Assembly: GCA_001566295.1 (NCBI GenBank)
Contig: KQ964308.1
Location: forward strand, 1-30,827
Direction of reading: 5' to 3'
Length of the DNA: 30,827 nucleotides
Origin: Microdochium bolleyi
Lineage: Eukaryota; Ascomycota; Sordariomycetes; Xylariales; Microdochiaceae
Both the position numbers and the translations under genes were made by a program. Each line of letters opens with the position of its first letter. Position 1 is the stretch's first letter. This document shows, in pieces, positions 1 through 9,666 of the stretch. The notes below the pieces were generated by a model that saw only the letters and a list, made by a program, of their open reading frames with translations, searched no databases and was not told the DNA's origin.

Positions 1-7
1 AAGCGCC

Positions 8-611
8 ATGCCATCGGGGAAGGACCGCCTATATGTAGCGTTATACGCTCGTGGCGGTGACCCAACTATGCCGGGACTTGAAGACAAGTTATTCCTTCCT
101 CACTTTGTGCCGGTAGGCCTCAACTAACGGTGAGTAGGTATCATTGGGCCCTCATAGTTGGGCCGAAGCTAGAATCAAGTGCCAGCCGAGGGTACCGCTT
201 CCATGCCAAAGAAAAACTGTCGTTTGTGGGAAGTCCGCCTGAGGCCAAATGGGAGTGGCTTACGAGGAAGTGGAAACCTCCATGACCGCAACCTCAATGC
301 TACTTGTCCGTATCATGGTCGGCAAGGTCAAAAGTTCAAGTCTGCTACGGTCGATATTCGAGCAAATACCCGTCAGACCGGAGATCGAAGGATGGAATTG
401 CGTCGGGTGGGTACAAGAAGCATTGCTTGCTGTGATGCAGGATAGCAGCGCCTTGAGTAAGGCCGCCAGCAGTTGGGACTTGGTGAGAGACACGGCGATG
501 CGGTATGTTAAAAGAAAGGAAACCGCCAAACGCTTCGATGGGACCTACAACTACGACCCAACTAAAGTACCAACATGGGATCTGCCGTCAAAGAAGGAGC
601 TTATGAAATGA
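8..611 (+). pseudogene. Small fungal protein of the RLYVALYAR family, frameshifted
   Basis: I recognise this only as a fungal family of unknown function that starts with an RLYVALYAR motif (I believe it is catalogued as DUF6914, but I could not check). The ATG at 8 opens exon 1 (8-87), which reads MPSGKDRLYVALYAR. A 50-nt intron (88-137) has a weak GTTATT donor, a CTAAC branch point at 123-127 and a TAG acceptor. Splicing gives the phase-correct junction EDK-YHWALIVGPK. Exon 2 then shifts frame near 256-261: one frame hits TGA at 283-285, while the next frame carries the rest (YEEVETSMTATSM to the TGA at 609-611, including GWNCVGWVQEAL). The shift equals one lost base or two gained. No catalytic residues are recognised. 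It may be a pseudogene or a sequencing error; the window edge leaves its promoter unseen. Confidence 0.6.
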
Positions 612-635
612 ATACGGGTCTGAGATACTGTTAAG

Positions 636-1483
636 CTAGATGGCACCGAAATACTTTCGTCTGATCTTTTCCATCTTCAATTCACGCGGCATGGGATCCA
701 AGAACTTGTCTACCTCTGATTCCCAGAACTCATTGGTGGGATTGACGTTCTTCGCAGACGTGTACTCCCAGTATGCGGGTAACCACCCCGCAGTCTCCCA
801 GTCCACAATACCAACTACATTGTCCCCTTCAACCATAATGTTGAGGCTGCTCAGGTCACCATGAGTCAACACAAGCTGATACTCTGATCGGCGGTAGAAA
901 TCGAAGAGCGGTAGAAATCGAAGAGCTCGTGCACGTCGTCGGGCAGAGCCGCATATTCACTGTCCAGGTCTGCACCGTTGGCAAGTGCCTCATGGAATTC
1001 CCGCATTGTGCAGAAGGGTCCCCAAAGCGGCTTGGAAGGCAAGCGAGCGTCGTACAGCGGACCTCCGCACACACCTCCGACACTTGTCCCTGCAGGCGGA
1101 GCTACAGAACGAAGTTCAACGAGCATACGACGGAGCTGCTCGAGTATCATGGATTTTGACTGCTCGGTGCGGGTTTGCCAGCCACTCCAAGCCATTCTTC
1201 CACCCAGCTTGCTCATGACAAGGTAGGTGTTACCTTTGTGAACGAATGCACAGTATACCTTGGGTATAGGAATGGACGTGTGCCGAGCCACGAATCGCAT
1301 GGCATTGGCTTCGGCAAGAGTCGCGACTGGCTTGACCTTGATGCAAATGTCGAAGAAGCACACCGGCCCAGCGTACGTTTTCCACAGACGATGAAGGACT
1401 CTGTTGGTTCTTGCAGCGATCAAGAGGATGATGAGACGTCGGGTGACAGGGCCAGCATCTAAGGCTTCCGCGTTTGACGACAT
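636..1483 (-). pseudogene. Aminoglycoside phosphotransferase (APH)-like protein, broken by a 17-bp duplication
   Basis: Members of the APH/choline-kinase-like fold transfer phosphate from ATP to small molecules. In fungi most are uncharacterised cytosolic proteins. The chosen start is MSSNAEAL at 1483; an upstream in-frame start at 1639 would add 52 low-complexity residues. The N-lobe shows IPIPKVYCAF and TYLVMSKLGG (hinge). The C-lobe shows the catalytic loop LTHGDLSSLNIMV and the metal-binding IVDWE motif, both complete. The frame used before position 890 differs from the one after it, because the 17-bp unit at 891-907 is repeated at 908-924 inside the FDFYR-to-QLVLTHGDL segment. Counting one copy makes the two halves collinear. 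The left frame ends at TAG, 636-638. About 280 residues is on the short side for the family. It is probably non-functional as it stands. Confidence 0.75.
891..924. repeat. 17-bp perfect tandem duplication
   Basis: The unit GCGGTAGAAATCGAAGA occurs twice with no gap inside the phosphotransferase-like gene. Seventeen is not a multiple of three, so the duplication alone explains the frame break. Confidence 0.95.
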
Positions 1484-1632
1484 GGTATGGGGTGGACGTT
1501 TGTATCGAATAAGCCTGTGATAGGCAATGTCAGCTCTACATTCATAAATGTCCCAGCGCAGCGACTGACTTTCGTGTGTATGTGTGCCTCGGTCATCCCT
1601 ACTCAGCTCAGTTGTGGCCGTCTTGGGGCGCG

Positions 1633-1670
1633 GTGCCACGGCGGTTCCGCAGTGCTACGGCGGTTCCGCG
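1633..1670. repeat. 19-bp imperfect tandem duplication
   Basis: Two adjacent 19-bp copies (1633-1651 and 1652-1670) share the core ACGGCGGTTCCGC and differ at two positions. They lie upstream of the phosphotransferase-like gene, outside any recognised coding sequence. Confidence 0.85.
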
Positions 1671-2364
1671 AATTGACCTTTTCGTCGGGGCTTACGCGAT
1701 GCTGAGTGCGAGCCCCCTTCATTGGAGGCAAAATGTGTCGTAATGAAGCTGGGGGAGTACGAGGGCAGGTTGGTGTCAGATCTGACGTGAGTCGCGCAAG
1801 TGTCATCCCAGCCGCGAGGAAGACGCGAATTGCGGGACCCCAAAGTGGGGTACGTGACTAAGCAAATTTCATGTAACACGACTCGCTTCACAGCTCGTGT
1901 CGTAGCTGACACATCGCCAGCTATGTTATCGCCGCTCCGCTACAGTCCATCGGATACACTTGGCCTCATCTCCGGGGATCGGAAAATTCTTTTTCCATGG
2001 TCAATTGAGGATTACTCAAAGCTCTAGTGACGCTAGGATCGAGTGTCATGAGGATACTCGTAGTCGCATGTCTGCGAACTGTTCCCGAGCACTCTGTGGA
2101 CGATCGACGAGGTTACAGAGGACCAATACTACTGCTTCACACCCTGGTGTGATTTAGAATTAAAGGATTACATGGACCTAGGGTGCCGATAAGCTTGATG
2201 CTCTGAGCGTGAAAGTGCACGACGTGCCCGACGCACCTTCCAGATCACGAAATCTTCCTTCAGGCGGGTTCGGGGGCGAATGAGAGAGGATTCTAGTTAA
2301 TGTACGAACGCACGCAGGAAGAGGATAACTACCGCTGGATGCATTGCCAAGCTTTCTGTTCATG
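1671..2364. other. Intergenic stretch, nothing recognised
   Basis: No open frame here has a recognisable domain or a credible splice pattern. The right end is the promoter region of the gene that starts at 2496. Confidence 0.5.
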
Positions 2365-2372
2365 TATATAAG
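2365..2372 (+). promoter_or_regulatory. TATA-box-like element
   Basis: TATATAAG lies 124 nt before the proposed ATG at 2496 and is followed by pyrimidine-rich leader sequence. Spacing and orientation fit the downstream gene. Confidence 0.5.
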
Positions 2373-2495
2373 GGAACACTCTCGACCCTTCCAGTACGAC
2401 ACAAGTCTCCCGCTTGGAAATTAACGGCACTACAACACGGTCCTTTCATGCTTTTGCGATTCTTGGAATTCTTAGTCTCAAAATCAGCTTTCATA

Positions 2496-3220
2496 ATGGC
2501 AGCACCCATATCTGGTCGGGAAGCTACAGCTCAGCGACGAAATTTTCTGTGGGCTCTTCCTCCCGGTAAGAGACTGAGTCTGCGTAACGTTTCTCACTCA
2601 CTAATACAGGCATAGAGGTTCGATACATGATCTACGACTGCTTCTTACCGAGTAGTGGAATGGCGATCTGTCTAAAATGGGTCGGCAACAGCACAGAAGA
2701 TCTGTCGAAAGGTCTTTTTACTTTGCTGGGGGTCTCCAGATTTTATCGCGCGGAGTTCCTCCCTATACTCAGACACACAAACCACCGGGTCGAAATAAGC
2801 GCCGTTCCCATATACCAGCGCTGTGAATTCGTCAGTGAGCTACAGCTTCAGATCACGAACTTCGACTCCCTCGGAGAAACTCATCAACTTCTGCCACTAC
2901 TGCAGCTTATGGCTGACAGGCCCAAACTTGATGTTCTCTTCGTTTCACAAAAAGAAGCCCTAGACCAATGGGTTCCTGCTCAGCAGCTCTCGAGGCTCGT
3001 AAAGTCTTTGAGCACACAACCACTTTTCTGGCAACTGGTGGAGGAGCTAGCCATAGAGAGGAGAGATCAAGACTCATTCCTGGTCATTATCCGCCAGAAA
3101 TGGGTTACAACCGATCAAGACTGCTTGGCTGAGTGGGATGGCAGGGATTTTGTCCAGTTCTTAGGGGTACAGTGCTCAGGGGAGTACCTCAAGTTCCGTG
3201 TACTCCTCAGGGAGCTTTAG
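2496..3220 (+). CDS. F-box-like orphan protein (LPPG..IYD type)
   Basis: Function unknown. Exon 1 (2496-2565) reads MAAPISGREATAQRRNFLW and ends ALPP. An intron of 44 nt (2566-2609) has a GTAAGA donor, a CACTAATACAG branch/acceptor region, and exact phase continuity into exon 2 (2610-3220). The joined N-terminus has the pattern WALPPGIEVRYMIYD, then LLGVSRFYRAEFLPIL. This resembles the two-helix 'LPxEIRxxIY ... VSRxxRxEALPLL' signature of the large fungal F-box-like/2EXR-like protein group, which in some members recruits targets to SCF ubiquitin ligases. Total length is 226 residues, ending at TAG (3218-3220). The start is favoured because it gives a 5' exon with a TATA element in front. The frame stays open after the stop (next entry). 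The family assignment is weak; gene structure is better supported than function. Confidence 0.6.
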
Positions 3221-3388
3221 CTAGGTCAAGTTGGTATTAGGATCTTAACTGTGCAAGATACATGGCTATTTACTATACCACATGGCTTGCGTCCTGGTAT
3301 AGGTATTGCCTCAACTATCCTGTTTGGGCTCTGTATCGCATATCTTGCTTACAAGTATGGATCGGATGAAGGATCTCGACGTGGTTGA
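3221..3388 (+). other. In-frame 55-codon extension after the stop codon, with a membrane segment
   Basis: Directly after the TAG at 3218-3220 the same frame stays open for 55 codons to TGA (3386-3388). The translation contains DTWLFTIPHGLRPG, then the hydrophobic stretch IASTILFGLCIAYLAY, then a charged tail. That is the shape of a single-pass C-terminal membrane anchor. The bases after the stop are CTAG, a context known to favour readthrough best when it follows TGA. Either the stop is leaky, or it is a mutated CAG codon of a longer gene, or the frame is open by chance. Confidence 0.4.
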
Positions 3389-5592
3389 TCTAGTGATTGC
3401 GAACTCCTAGCCGAGGTCAGCTTCAAAAATTTGCAAGTACTGCTGGCTGATCCAGTAACAGTCATATACGGTGCCAACGCAGACTGCCAAAATAGTCTTG
3501 CACAGGATCCCACTCTCTAGCTCGTCTTGCTGCAACGCCTCTGATCATCACAATATGATGCGATTCATCAAAGCTGACAAGCTTTGCCCCCCAGAAATAC
3601 TTGAAGCACGATGACCACTAGTACGCGATACTTTCTCTCACGTTTAGGGCAAGGCGAGGTCAACCAGCAGGCTCCGAAGCCGTGATTGAGTACTACAAGT
3701 CACGTCAATGAGTCTACTCGCTGGTTCTGGCCTTCTAGTCAGGTCTTGAATCACCATTACCCAGTGTCCGTCCAAATGCTGCGCACCGAATGCGAGACAA
3801 TAGACCGGCCACCAGCCTGGAGCAAAGCCAAGGCCCTGTTGCGCCGGCTGATACTCTTGCGAGAGCGCTGAGAAGTCGTTGATGACGGAACCGAGATGGT
3901 TGTATTGTACAATGGTGATGCGACAAGTGATGGTGCGGCTTGCGCTCTTGCAATTGGAGCAGAGACACACCCTCACGATGGTCATGGTGTTGACGCTGTG
4001 TCATCTGAAAAATGGTGTTCGATGCCGCTGTCGCTTCGCGGAAATTTGGCTCCATGGAGGCAAAGAGACAGGGCGTCTTCGGGTGGCACGTTGTCGCACA
4101 CTTGCGGCTTCTACCCAAAACTCGAGCCAGCAAGGTTAAGAGGTCTGTTGTTGATGGGATGCTGCAGTGACCGGTGATTGGTGTTGTCGATCGCGATTGG
4201 TGGTAACCAGGTGATGGTAGGAGTTGTGGTCATGGATGAAGGAAGGCTTGCTCCAATATCGCTACGGCTGACCGGTTCTGAGCTACTTGCTCAAGAGGTG
4301 TTCGTGGCTTCTGGGTCACAGGACGAAGGTGCTTGATTCAGTGTGTGGTTTTGTTTCCAGCCAGAAGGAGACTAGCGTACGCTCATCCACACCTCCGCCA
4401 CGAGCCCTGGGAACAACGGGCGCCGCGCCGCCGTGAAGCCGTGCCAAGTACTCTGGCCCTTGTCGCGCTAACAAGCCTAGGTACTTCTCCGTGTTCCGTC
4501 TCTACGATCACCAAGGCTGGCCGCAGCACGCAATATTTGTGCTGGTCTGTGCGTTGCACAAATATGCATCAAGAAATCCCAGGAGTGCTTGCACGCGCAC
4601 AATGCGGCGTCGTGCATGCCGCCAAGCCAAATCTTAGCACCAATCACGAGGGTCTCCACAGCCACTGGCTTTCGTGCTTGCCAGACGCTGCATGACACAT
4701 TGCTGCGAGAGGAAAGCGGCTCAGCGCATGCTGCACTTGTCATGCTCCCAAAGTTAAGGTTAGCGTTCTCTGTTCCCAAATTAAGTGTCTAGTTACTAAG
4801 ACAACTGTCAGTGCAATGGCTCAAACGTGTGTTGTCCTGACCGAGCACCCTCGACCGAGCCAACATCATTGGCTTTCACCAGGAGTCCCTGCCAGTACAA
4901 GCCTAGAGAGAAAGACGTCAAGAAATGCGAGAACAGTCGATCTCGGCAAACGAAGAGGAGCTATACGATCCATAACGTGGTCTGCAGTTGCTGCCTGAGA
5001 CTTTCGACGACTTAGCTTCACGATTATAACAATGATGCGCAGTGTGATGATTCTAACGAGTTTGTGGGAGAACCCTGGCAATTGCAGGTCAATCAAGCAC
5101 CATGACCACCAGTCAAGAAATTGGGGTTTCGCAGTCTGTTGGTGCACATTTTACTTCTGCATAAGTACATGAATTGGATCTGACACACAAAAGAGGTTGG
5201 GCACGTGTGAGAAAATCAACATAACTGCTCAAGAACCCACAGATATGACTATCAACGAAGCAGCCACTGCCGCCTATGGTTTGGTCTGCTTGTTTGCTGG
5301 AAGCGAAGGCATTTTGGGGGATGAAGAAGGGTGGAGAAGTCATTTCATGGATAAACACTGACCACTTCGAGCTGTGATCTAGCATAGCTGTGATCAAAGT
5401 TGACTCGATCAAGTAGCTAGCAAATGAACCTGCAAGTCGTTGAGTGTATTCGGAGAAGCGGAGACTCGCAGCCCTTTGCTCAGGTCTGTCTGAGATCTAA
5501 TCTAGTAGTGCTGGATTTGCTTGATCCAGAGAAGTCCTGCGGAACGCAGAGCGGTGCGCAGAGCTCTTTGAAAAGGCGTTCGACACTGTGGC
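3389..5592. other. Intergenic stretch without a supported gene
   Basis: Several open frames of 90-155 codons overlap on both strands (for example 3735-4133 minus and 4333-4695 plus). None shows a domain, a plausible intron set or a promoter, and they shadow one another. I see no tRNA, repeat array or transposon end. Confidence 0.4.
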
Positions 5593-6593
5593 CTATACGA
5601 CTCGTTCTTGAATGGGGCTTCGGCAGATTGGACACGTCCGCTGCTCGGAAAGCCACGGCAGGATACACTCGTCGTGAAACCAGTGATCACAGGGCAGAAA
5701 CGTTGCTATGTCACCAGCTGTCATGTTTTCTATACAGATTGTGCACTCGTTGCTGTACTCTGGATCCAGCGCCGCGTCGTCGAGCGGCTTTTTTAGCAGC
5801 GGCTGTATCGGCTTCACAGATGCCGTCGCTGCCGCGTTGGAATTTGGGCGTGCCAGGATTGCTAAGATGCGGGCGATGGACTCTATAGTGGGGAATCGAT
5901 TCTGATCGGAGCTCTGACGATTAAGCACGCTGTTCAGTTGCAGGTTGGTAGTTCGCTGGTAGAATTCTGGCACGAAGTCCAGAGGTCCAGTGTCGGAAAC
6001 GACGTGCCCATCTGCATAGGCACCATGATTGAACGGAAGTCGGGTGAAGTGTGTCGATGATGCTTGTTGAGAGTCGGTGTCTTCTGTAGCCGGTGAGCTG
6101 GGCTCGCGTCCGGCACCAACAGCTCCCAATGTTATAAGGTTGCTGGAGTTGATCGGTCTTGTCGAGGCTGGTCCTGATAACATGCTATTTGGAATGTAAC
6201 GAGATTCGAAGTCTTGCCAGAGATCGTCAGCACGGCCAAACCCCCTAGCGTCGCTCGTCCGCTCGCTGTAGTTCCCGGACCTGATGAAGTCCATACCACC
6301 ACCAGGATTTCTCACTTGTGCGCGCTGGCTCAAGGACGATCGTGAAGAGCGGCTGGGGCCATGGGCTGCGTCGTATTGCGCATGCGATTCAGGAACATAG
6401 TCATCGAGGTGGACTTCGTCAGGGTCCGGAAAGTGGCCGAGTCGGTCATGGTTGAAGAGCCGGGAATCCTGCGAACGAACCTCTGTATATTTAGTTGACT
6501 TTCTTGTGACAAGACTGCTGTAACCTACGGAAAGGACTCACGTACGATATTTGTCGCCTCTCCATGGCATCTCGGGCAGTGCAATGGATTGCT
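5593..6593 (-). CDS. RING-H2 finger protein, putative E3 ubiquitin ligase
   Basis: RING-H2 proteins usually bind an E2 enzyme and pass ubiquitin to substrates. The C-terminus carries a full C-x2-C-x14-C-x-H-x2-H-x2-C-x10-C-x2-C finger: ECTICIENM, LPCDHWFHDECILPW, TCPICRSP, ending at TAG 5593-5595. The main exon is 5593-6482. A 59-nt intron (6483-6541; GTGAGT donor, CAACTAAATATACAG end) joins it in phase to an upstream exon 6542-6593 that encodes NPLHCPRCHGEATNIV. This matches the second half of the N-terminal zinc ribbon known in fungal RING proteins of this type (YCHxC...HGLxCPxC). The first half, with the start codon, is not found with confidence: a TAA lies just upstream in frame (6594-6596), so another intron or 5' damage is likely. 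The middle is low-complexity and Ser/Asn-rich. Confidence 0.75.
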
Positions 6594-6596
6594 TTA

Positions 6597-8208
6597 GATG
6601 TAGGCGTCACACGAAACTACCTCAGGCCCAGGTGCAGCGCTAGGAAGCTTGTACTATCAAGCATCAATAGTTAGAGTATTGAGAGTGAAGGAAGTAGAAG
6701 CCCAGTGCACAACGTATTGATGATCCATTGTTGCGCCGAAATAGCGCAAAACCAATTCACCGTGCCCTCCAGGTTGATACCCCACGAGTTAGGGTGCCGA
6801 GCAGGGGCTTCTAGTTCAATGGGGCCAAATCCGGCTTTCGTAGGAGAGCCGAGGAGAGTCGGGAATGGCTGGCTCCAGAAACTTTCGCCGTCGCATAGGC
6901 GGGGCGCCCCTGTGGGTCTGGGAAGGGCATTTCTCTGAAATTATCGCTCTCTTCGAGCTTCTTTAAGCTGGAGCGGGCTACCCCTGCTCTGGCTTGAAGT
7001 CATTGGATTTCCCAATAGGAACCGAAATTGTGACTGTCTCTTGCATCATCATGAATTCCTTGTTGAGAATAGTGCCCCCCCGCTGAGGTAGCCCAGGTTC
7101 CCGCCACTCGGCAGCGAATCACCTCGCATCATATGGGTGCACCAGCCACTCTGTTTGCAGGGTTCAATTGGCTCAACACTTTCAACGAATACTTTCTGTG
7201 TCTCCCACCAGAGCACAGGCAGAGCGCACTTCCGGCCACGAATGAAAGACTGGCTTTTTATCGATCACTGCCGCTTGACCGAAGCAGGACCCGCTGCCCG
7301 TCTTGCTAAAACCCCGAGGCGACCCAAGCGCCAGACCTGTTGGGATCATTTTAAGGGGCCTGGAGGAGAAAGCGTCGCCGTCAGACTCTACGTGCTCGAT
7401 CTTGGCTCGGTCCGGATGACGTCAGGAGGAAGCAGCAAAGCTTTCATCGTCAGCAGTATGCGCTAGCGAGGTATTACATCCCTCGCTTTTATCAGTAGTA
7501 ATAGAATACGTGGTGGACGATGCTAGATAAGGGACCATTTCACACACCATGGAGAGCAATACACAAGGCAACAATAAAGTTAGCTGTAAGGCATATTACA
7601 GTAAGCACGTTAGACAGCTAGAAGACGAAAGCACGTCGAGGCACATGAATCTTGAAGGTCGTCTCCCAGAAAGCCCTCCTGCCTGGCTTCGCGTTATGCT
7701 CTCTGTGCCGCGATACAAGCGAGAAGCAGCGCAAAAGATCTGAGCAGTTCTTAGCCGCAGCATAGCTTAAATTGTTGGTCCACTTCTGGCTGAGGAGACC
7801 TGTGGGCTTCACATGAGTTGGACGCGAGATTTCAGTGTCGCACACACCAGGCGGTTGGCATCAACGAGCACAACATACTTCATGAGGCTTAGGCTAAGTC
7901 GGGTGCAGCGTCCTCGTGCACGCAAATCATTTTCATGGTCCACGGACAGTCACCATCCCTCTGGACGAATCTCACCAGATCTAGCCGCCGTCCACGTCTA
8001 CCTATCACGACTTGGCTGTAAAGCCGAGGCAGCTACGACTCCTCATACCTGACGAGCACGAGCTCTCCTGGCAAAGCACCGGGGGATGCTCGCGGCCCAG
8101 CCCATATTTTCCAGCACCCGATGAGATGCCGGGGCTGTGCCGCACTGCACCTTGAGAGGGTAGACCGCGGGAGGCCGGCGTGGGAGAGTCTCGCAAGTGA
8201 TCTTGGTC
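6597..8208. other. Intergenic stretch with little recognisable content
   Basis: Short overlapping frames (such as 7137-7466 plus and 7618-7845 minus) lack domains. A palindromic CRE-like TGACGTCA occurs at 7417-7424, which bZIP factors of the ATF/CREB group bind in fungi, but no gene start lies close to it. The missing 5' exon of the RING gene may lie near the left end. Confidence 0.35.
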
Positions 8209-8215
8209 TATAAAT
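8209..8215 (+). promoter_or_regulatory. TATA-box-like element with CT-rich leader
   Basis: TATAAAT is followed by about 120 nt of CT-rich sequence (roughly 8220-8340), a common fungal core-promoter and leader arrangement. It lies about 210 nt before the ATG at 8419. Confidence 0.5.
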
Positions 8216-8418
8216 TACACTGCCCCAACTCTCAGCAACTGCTATAGTTCTCCGTAGTCTTCTGCTTCCAATCATTCCTCCCTATCGCGCAATCCTTCCT
8301 CCAAGCAGCCTTTTGTTCTCGCGTACTCAACAAGATCACAGCAGAGTTCAAAAGCGCCTGTGAACTCACTCGGACCCCAACAACCACCTCTAGTCATCAT
8401 CAGCATACAGCGGGAATC

Positions 8419-9366
8419 ATGGAGTCTTCCGATGGGCAGCAATGCAACAGTATGAACGCTTCTGTCCAGACAGCCCACATCCATGGGACTCGTCCTGCGA
8501 TCGACCAGCTCATCCAGGAAGATCCTAGTGCGAGACGTGAGCGCGATGGTCTCGAAACAGATAAAACTCCCCTGAGCACACCTGCTCCATCGTTCTCGAT
8601 GAGGGATGATAAGCTCCGAAAGCGCGATCGATCACGAACAGAGGAACGCACACAGACAGCTTTGAGTCAGCTGCCATCGAAGACACCTTGCGACGTCAAG
8701 CGAGAAGGAGAAGGTTTCCCAATCAACGCAGGATTTGGAGAGATCAAGACTCCAAAAGACGAACCGACATCGGAGGATCCGCGCATGACTCGCCTGTTGG
8801 CCAGCCCTCCCTTGGCCCCCTCGGCAGCTTGTATGAACGGCAACACGGAGAAACCTCACAAGCGGCCTCGAGAAGACCCCGGACACCTCCCAGACGCCCA
8901 ACGACGCAAAAGCTGCCGGACTACTTTAAACTGCCCAGTCATGGTGCCTTGCAATCAAAGCTACACTGTCAAGGAGTTGCGCTGTCACAAGGACCCTGAC
9001 ACTGGCCAAATAGTAGTCAACGTCACCTGGGAGGAGTCTGTGGTCCGCTTCTCGGCCATTCCCCCAAATTGGACGTGGCAGGAGCTCGAGAAACATCTGC
9101 CAGGAGACTATCATGAGCTGTGTCAACAGAGTGGCGGTCATGGGATCTGTGTCGGTGCGACGAACATGGGGGAATATGTGGTCTCAGGCATCGAAGAGAC
9201 ATGGGTCAATGGCCAGCCGGAGATCACCGTGTTCTGGGCTGATACCGAGGAACCGTTATCTGTGCTCGATAGCGACGCGCGAAAGACCGCAAAGAAGCAG
9301 ATCATCAAGAAGTACGGGCGTAAAGTATGGAAATCGGAATCAAGGCGCGCCGGGCTCGAGGCATGA
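8419..9366 (+). CDS. Uncharacterised protein with chromo-like C-terminal repeats
   Basis: Single-exon gene of 315 residues with TATA and a CT-rich leader upstream. The N-terminal half is polar and rich in Ser, Pro, Lys and Glu, and includes a candidate nuclear signal, KPHKRPRED. The C-terminal half has two stretches resembling chromodomain strands: SYTVKELRCHKDPDTG followed by VNVTWEES, and GEYVVSGIEETWVNGQPEI followed by TVFWAD, then a basic end KKQIIKKYGRKVW. The second stretch follows the 'YVVExIxxxxxxxGxxxxxVxW' chromodomain pattern, but not all aromatic-cage positions are evident. Chromodomains bind methylated histone tails, or belong to transposon integrases; which, if either, applies here is unknown. 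The gene stops 178 nt before a transposon. The chromo call is inference from pattern; the coding call rests on the long, compositionally coherent frame. Confidence 0.55.
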   Translation: MESSDGQQCNSMNASVQTAHIHGTRPAIDQLIQEDPSARRERDGLETDKTPLSTPAPSFSMRDDKLRKRDRSRTEERTQTALSQLPSKTPCDVKREGEGFPINAGFGEIKTPKDEPTSEDPRMTRLLASPPLAPSAACMNGNTEKPHKRPREDPGHLPDAQRRKSCRTTLNCPVMVPCNQSYTVKELRCHKDPDTGQIVVNVTWEESVVRFSAIPPNWTWQELEKHLPGDYHELCQQSGGHGICVGATNMGEYVVSGIEETWVNGQPEITVFWADTEEPLSVLDSDARKTAKKQIIKKYGRKVWKSESRRAGLEA

Positions 9367-9543
9367 TCACTATCAGTCCCATTTCATATCAACTGTTATA
9401 CATTATCTTTGCGTGAGTCGGAACACGTGTGGAATAGTGAAAGGCAATTGGTTTTTGGCAAAGTTGACCGCGGGCGTATCACAAGTAATCCGTGCTCAGA
9501 TCAACGGCGACCGAGATCGACGGACGGAAGCACGATAGGACTA

Positions 9544-9627
9544 CTCGTGCCACGCCCCACTTTTTAGGTCCGCCATTCTGCCGCACCTCGTAAAGAGGTG
9601 CTCACCACCAAAATGCGCAGATCACCA
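9544..9627 (+). repeat. Left terminal inverted repeat, 84 bp
   Basis: Begins CTCGTGCCACGCCCCACTTT and is identical to the reverse complement of 11464-11547. It ends at ATCACCA, after which the two ends diverge. Confidence 0.95.
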
Positions 9628-9666
9628 AATCGCGCACTTTTCCACCTATCGCGACCTTTTTGCACC

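Noticed and set aside
5424..5888. A 154-codon plus-strand frame
   Set aside because: It lies opposite the RING finger coding sequence and is its antisense shadow.
7417..7424. CRE palindrome TGACGTCA as a promoter element
   Set aside because: No credible gene starts near it; an 8-bp palindrome may occur by chance in 30 kb.
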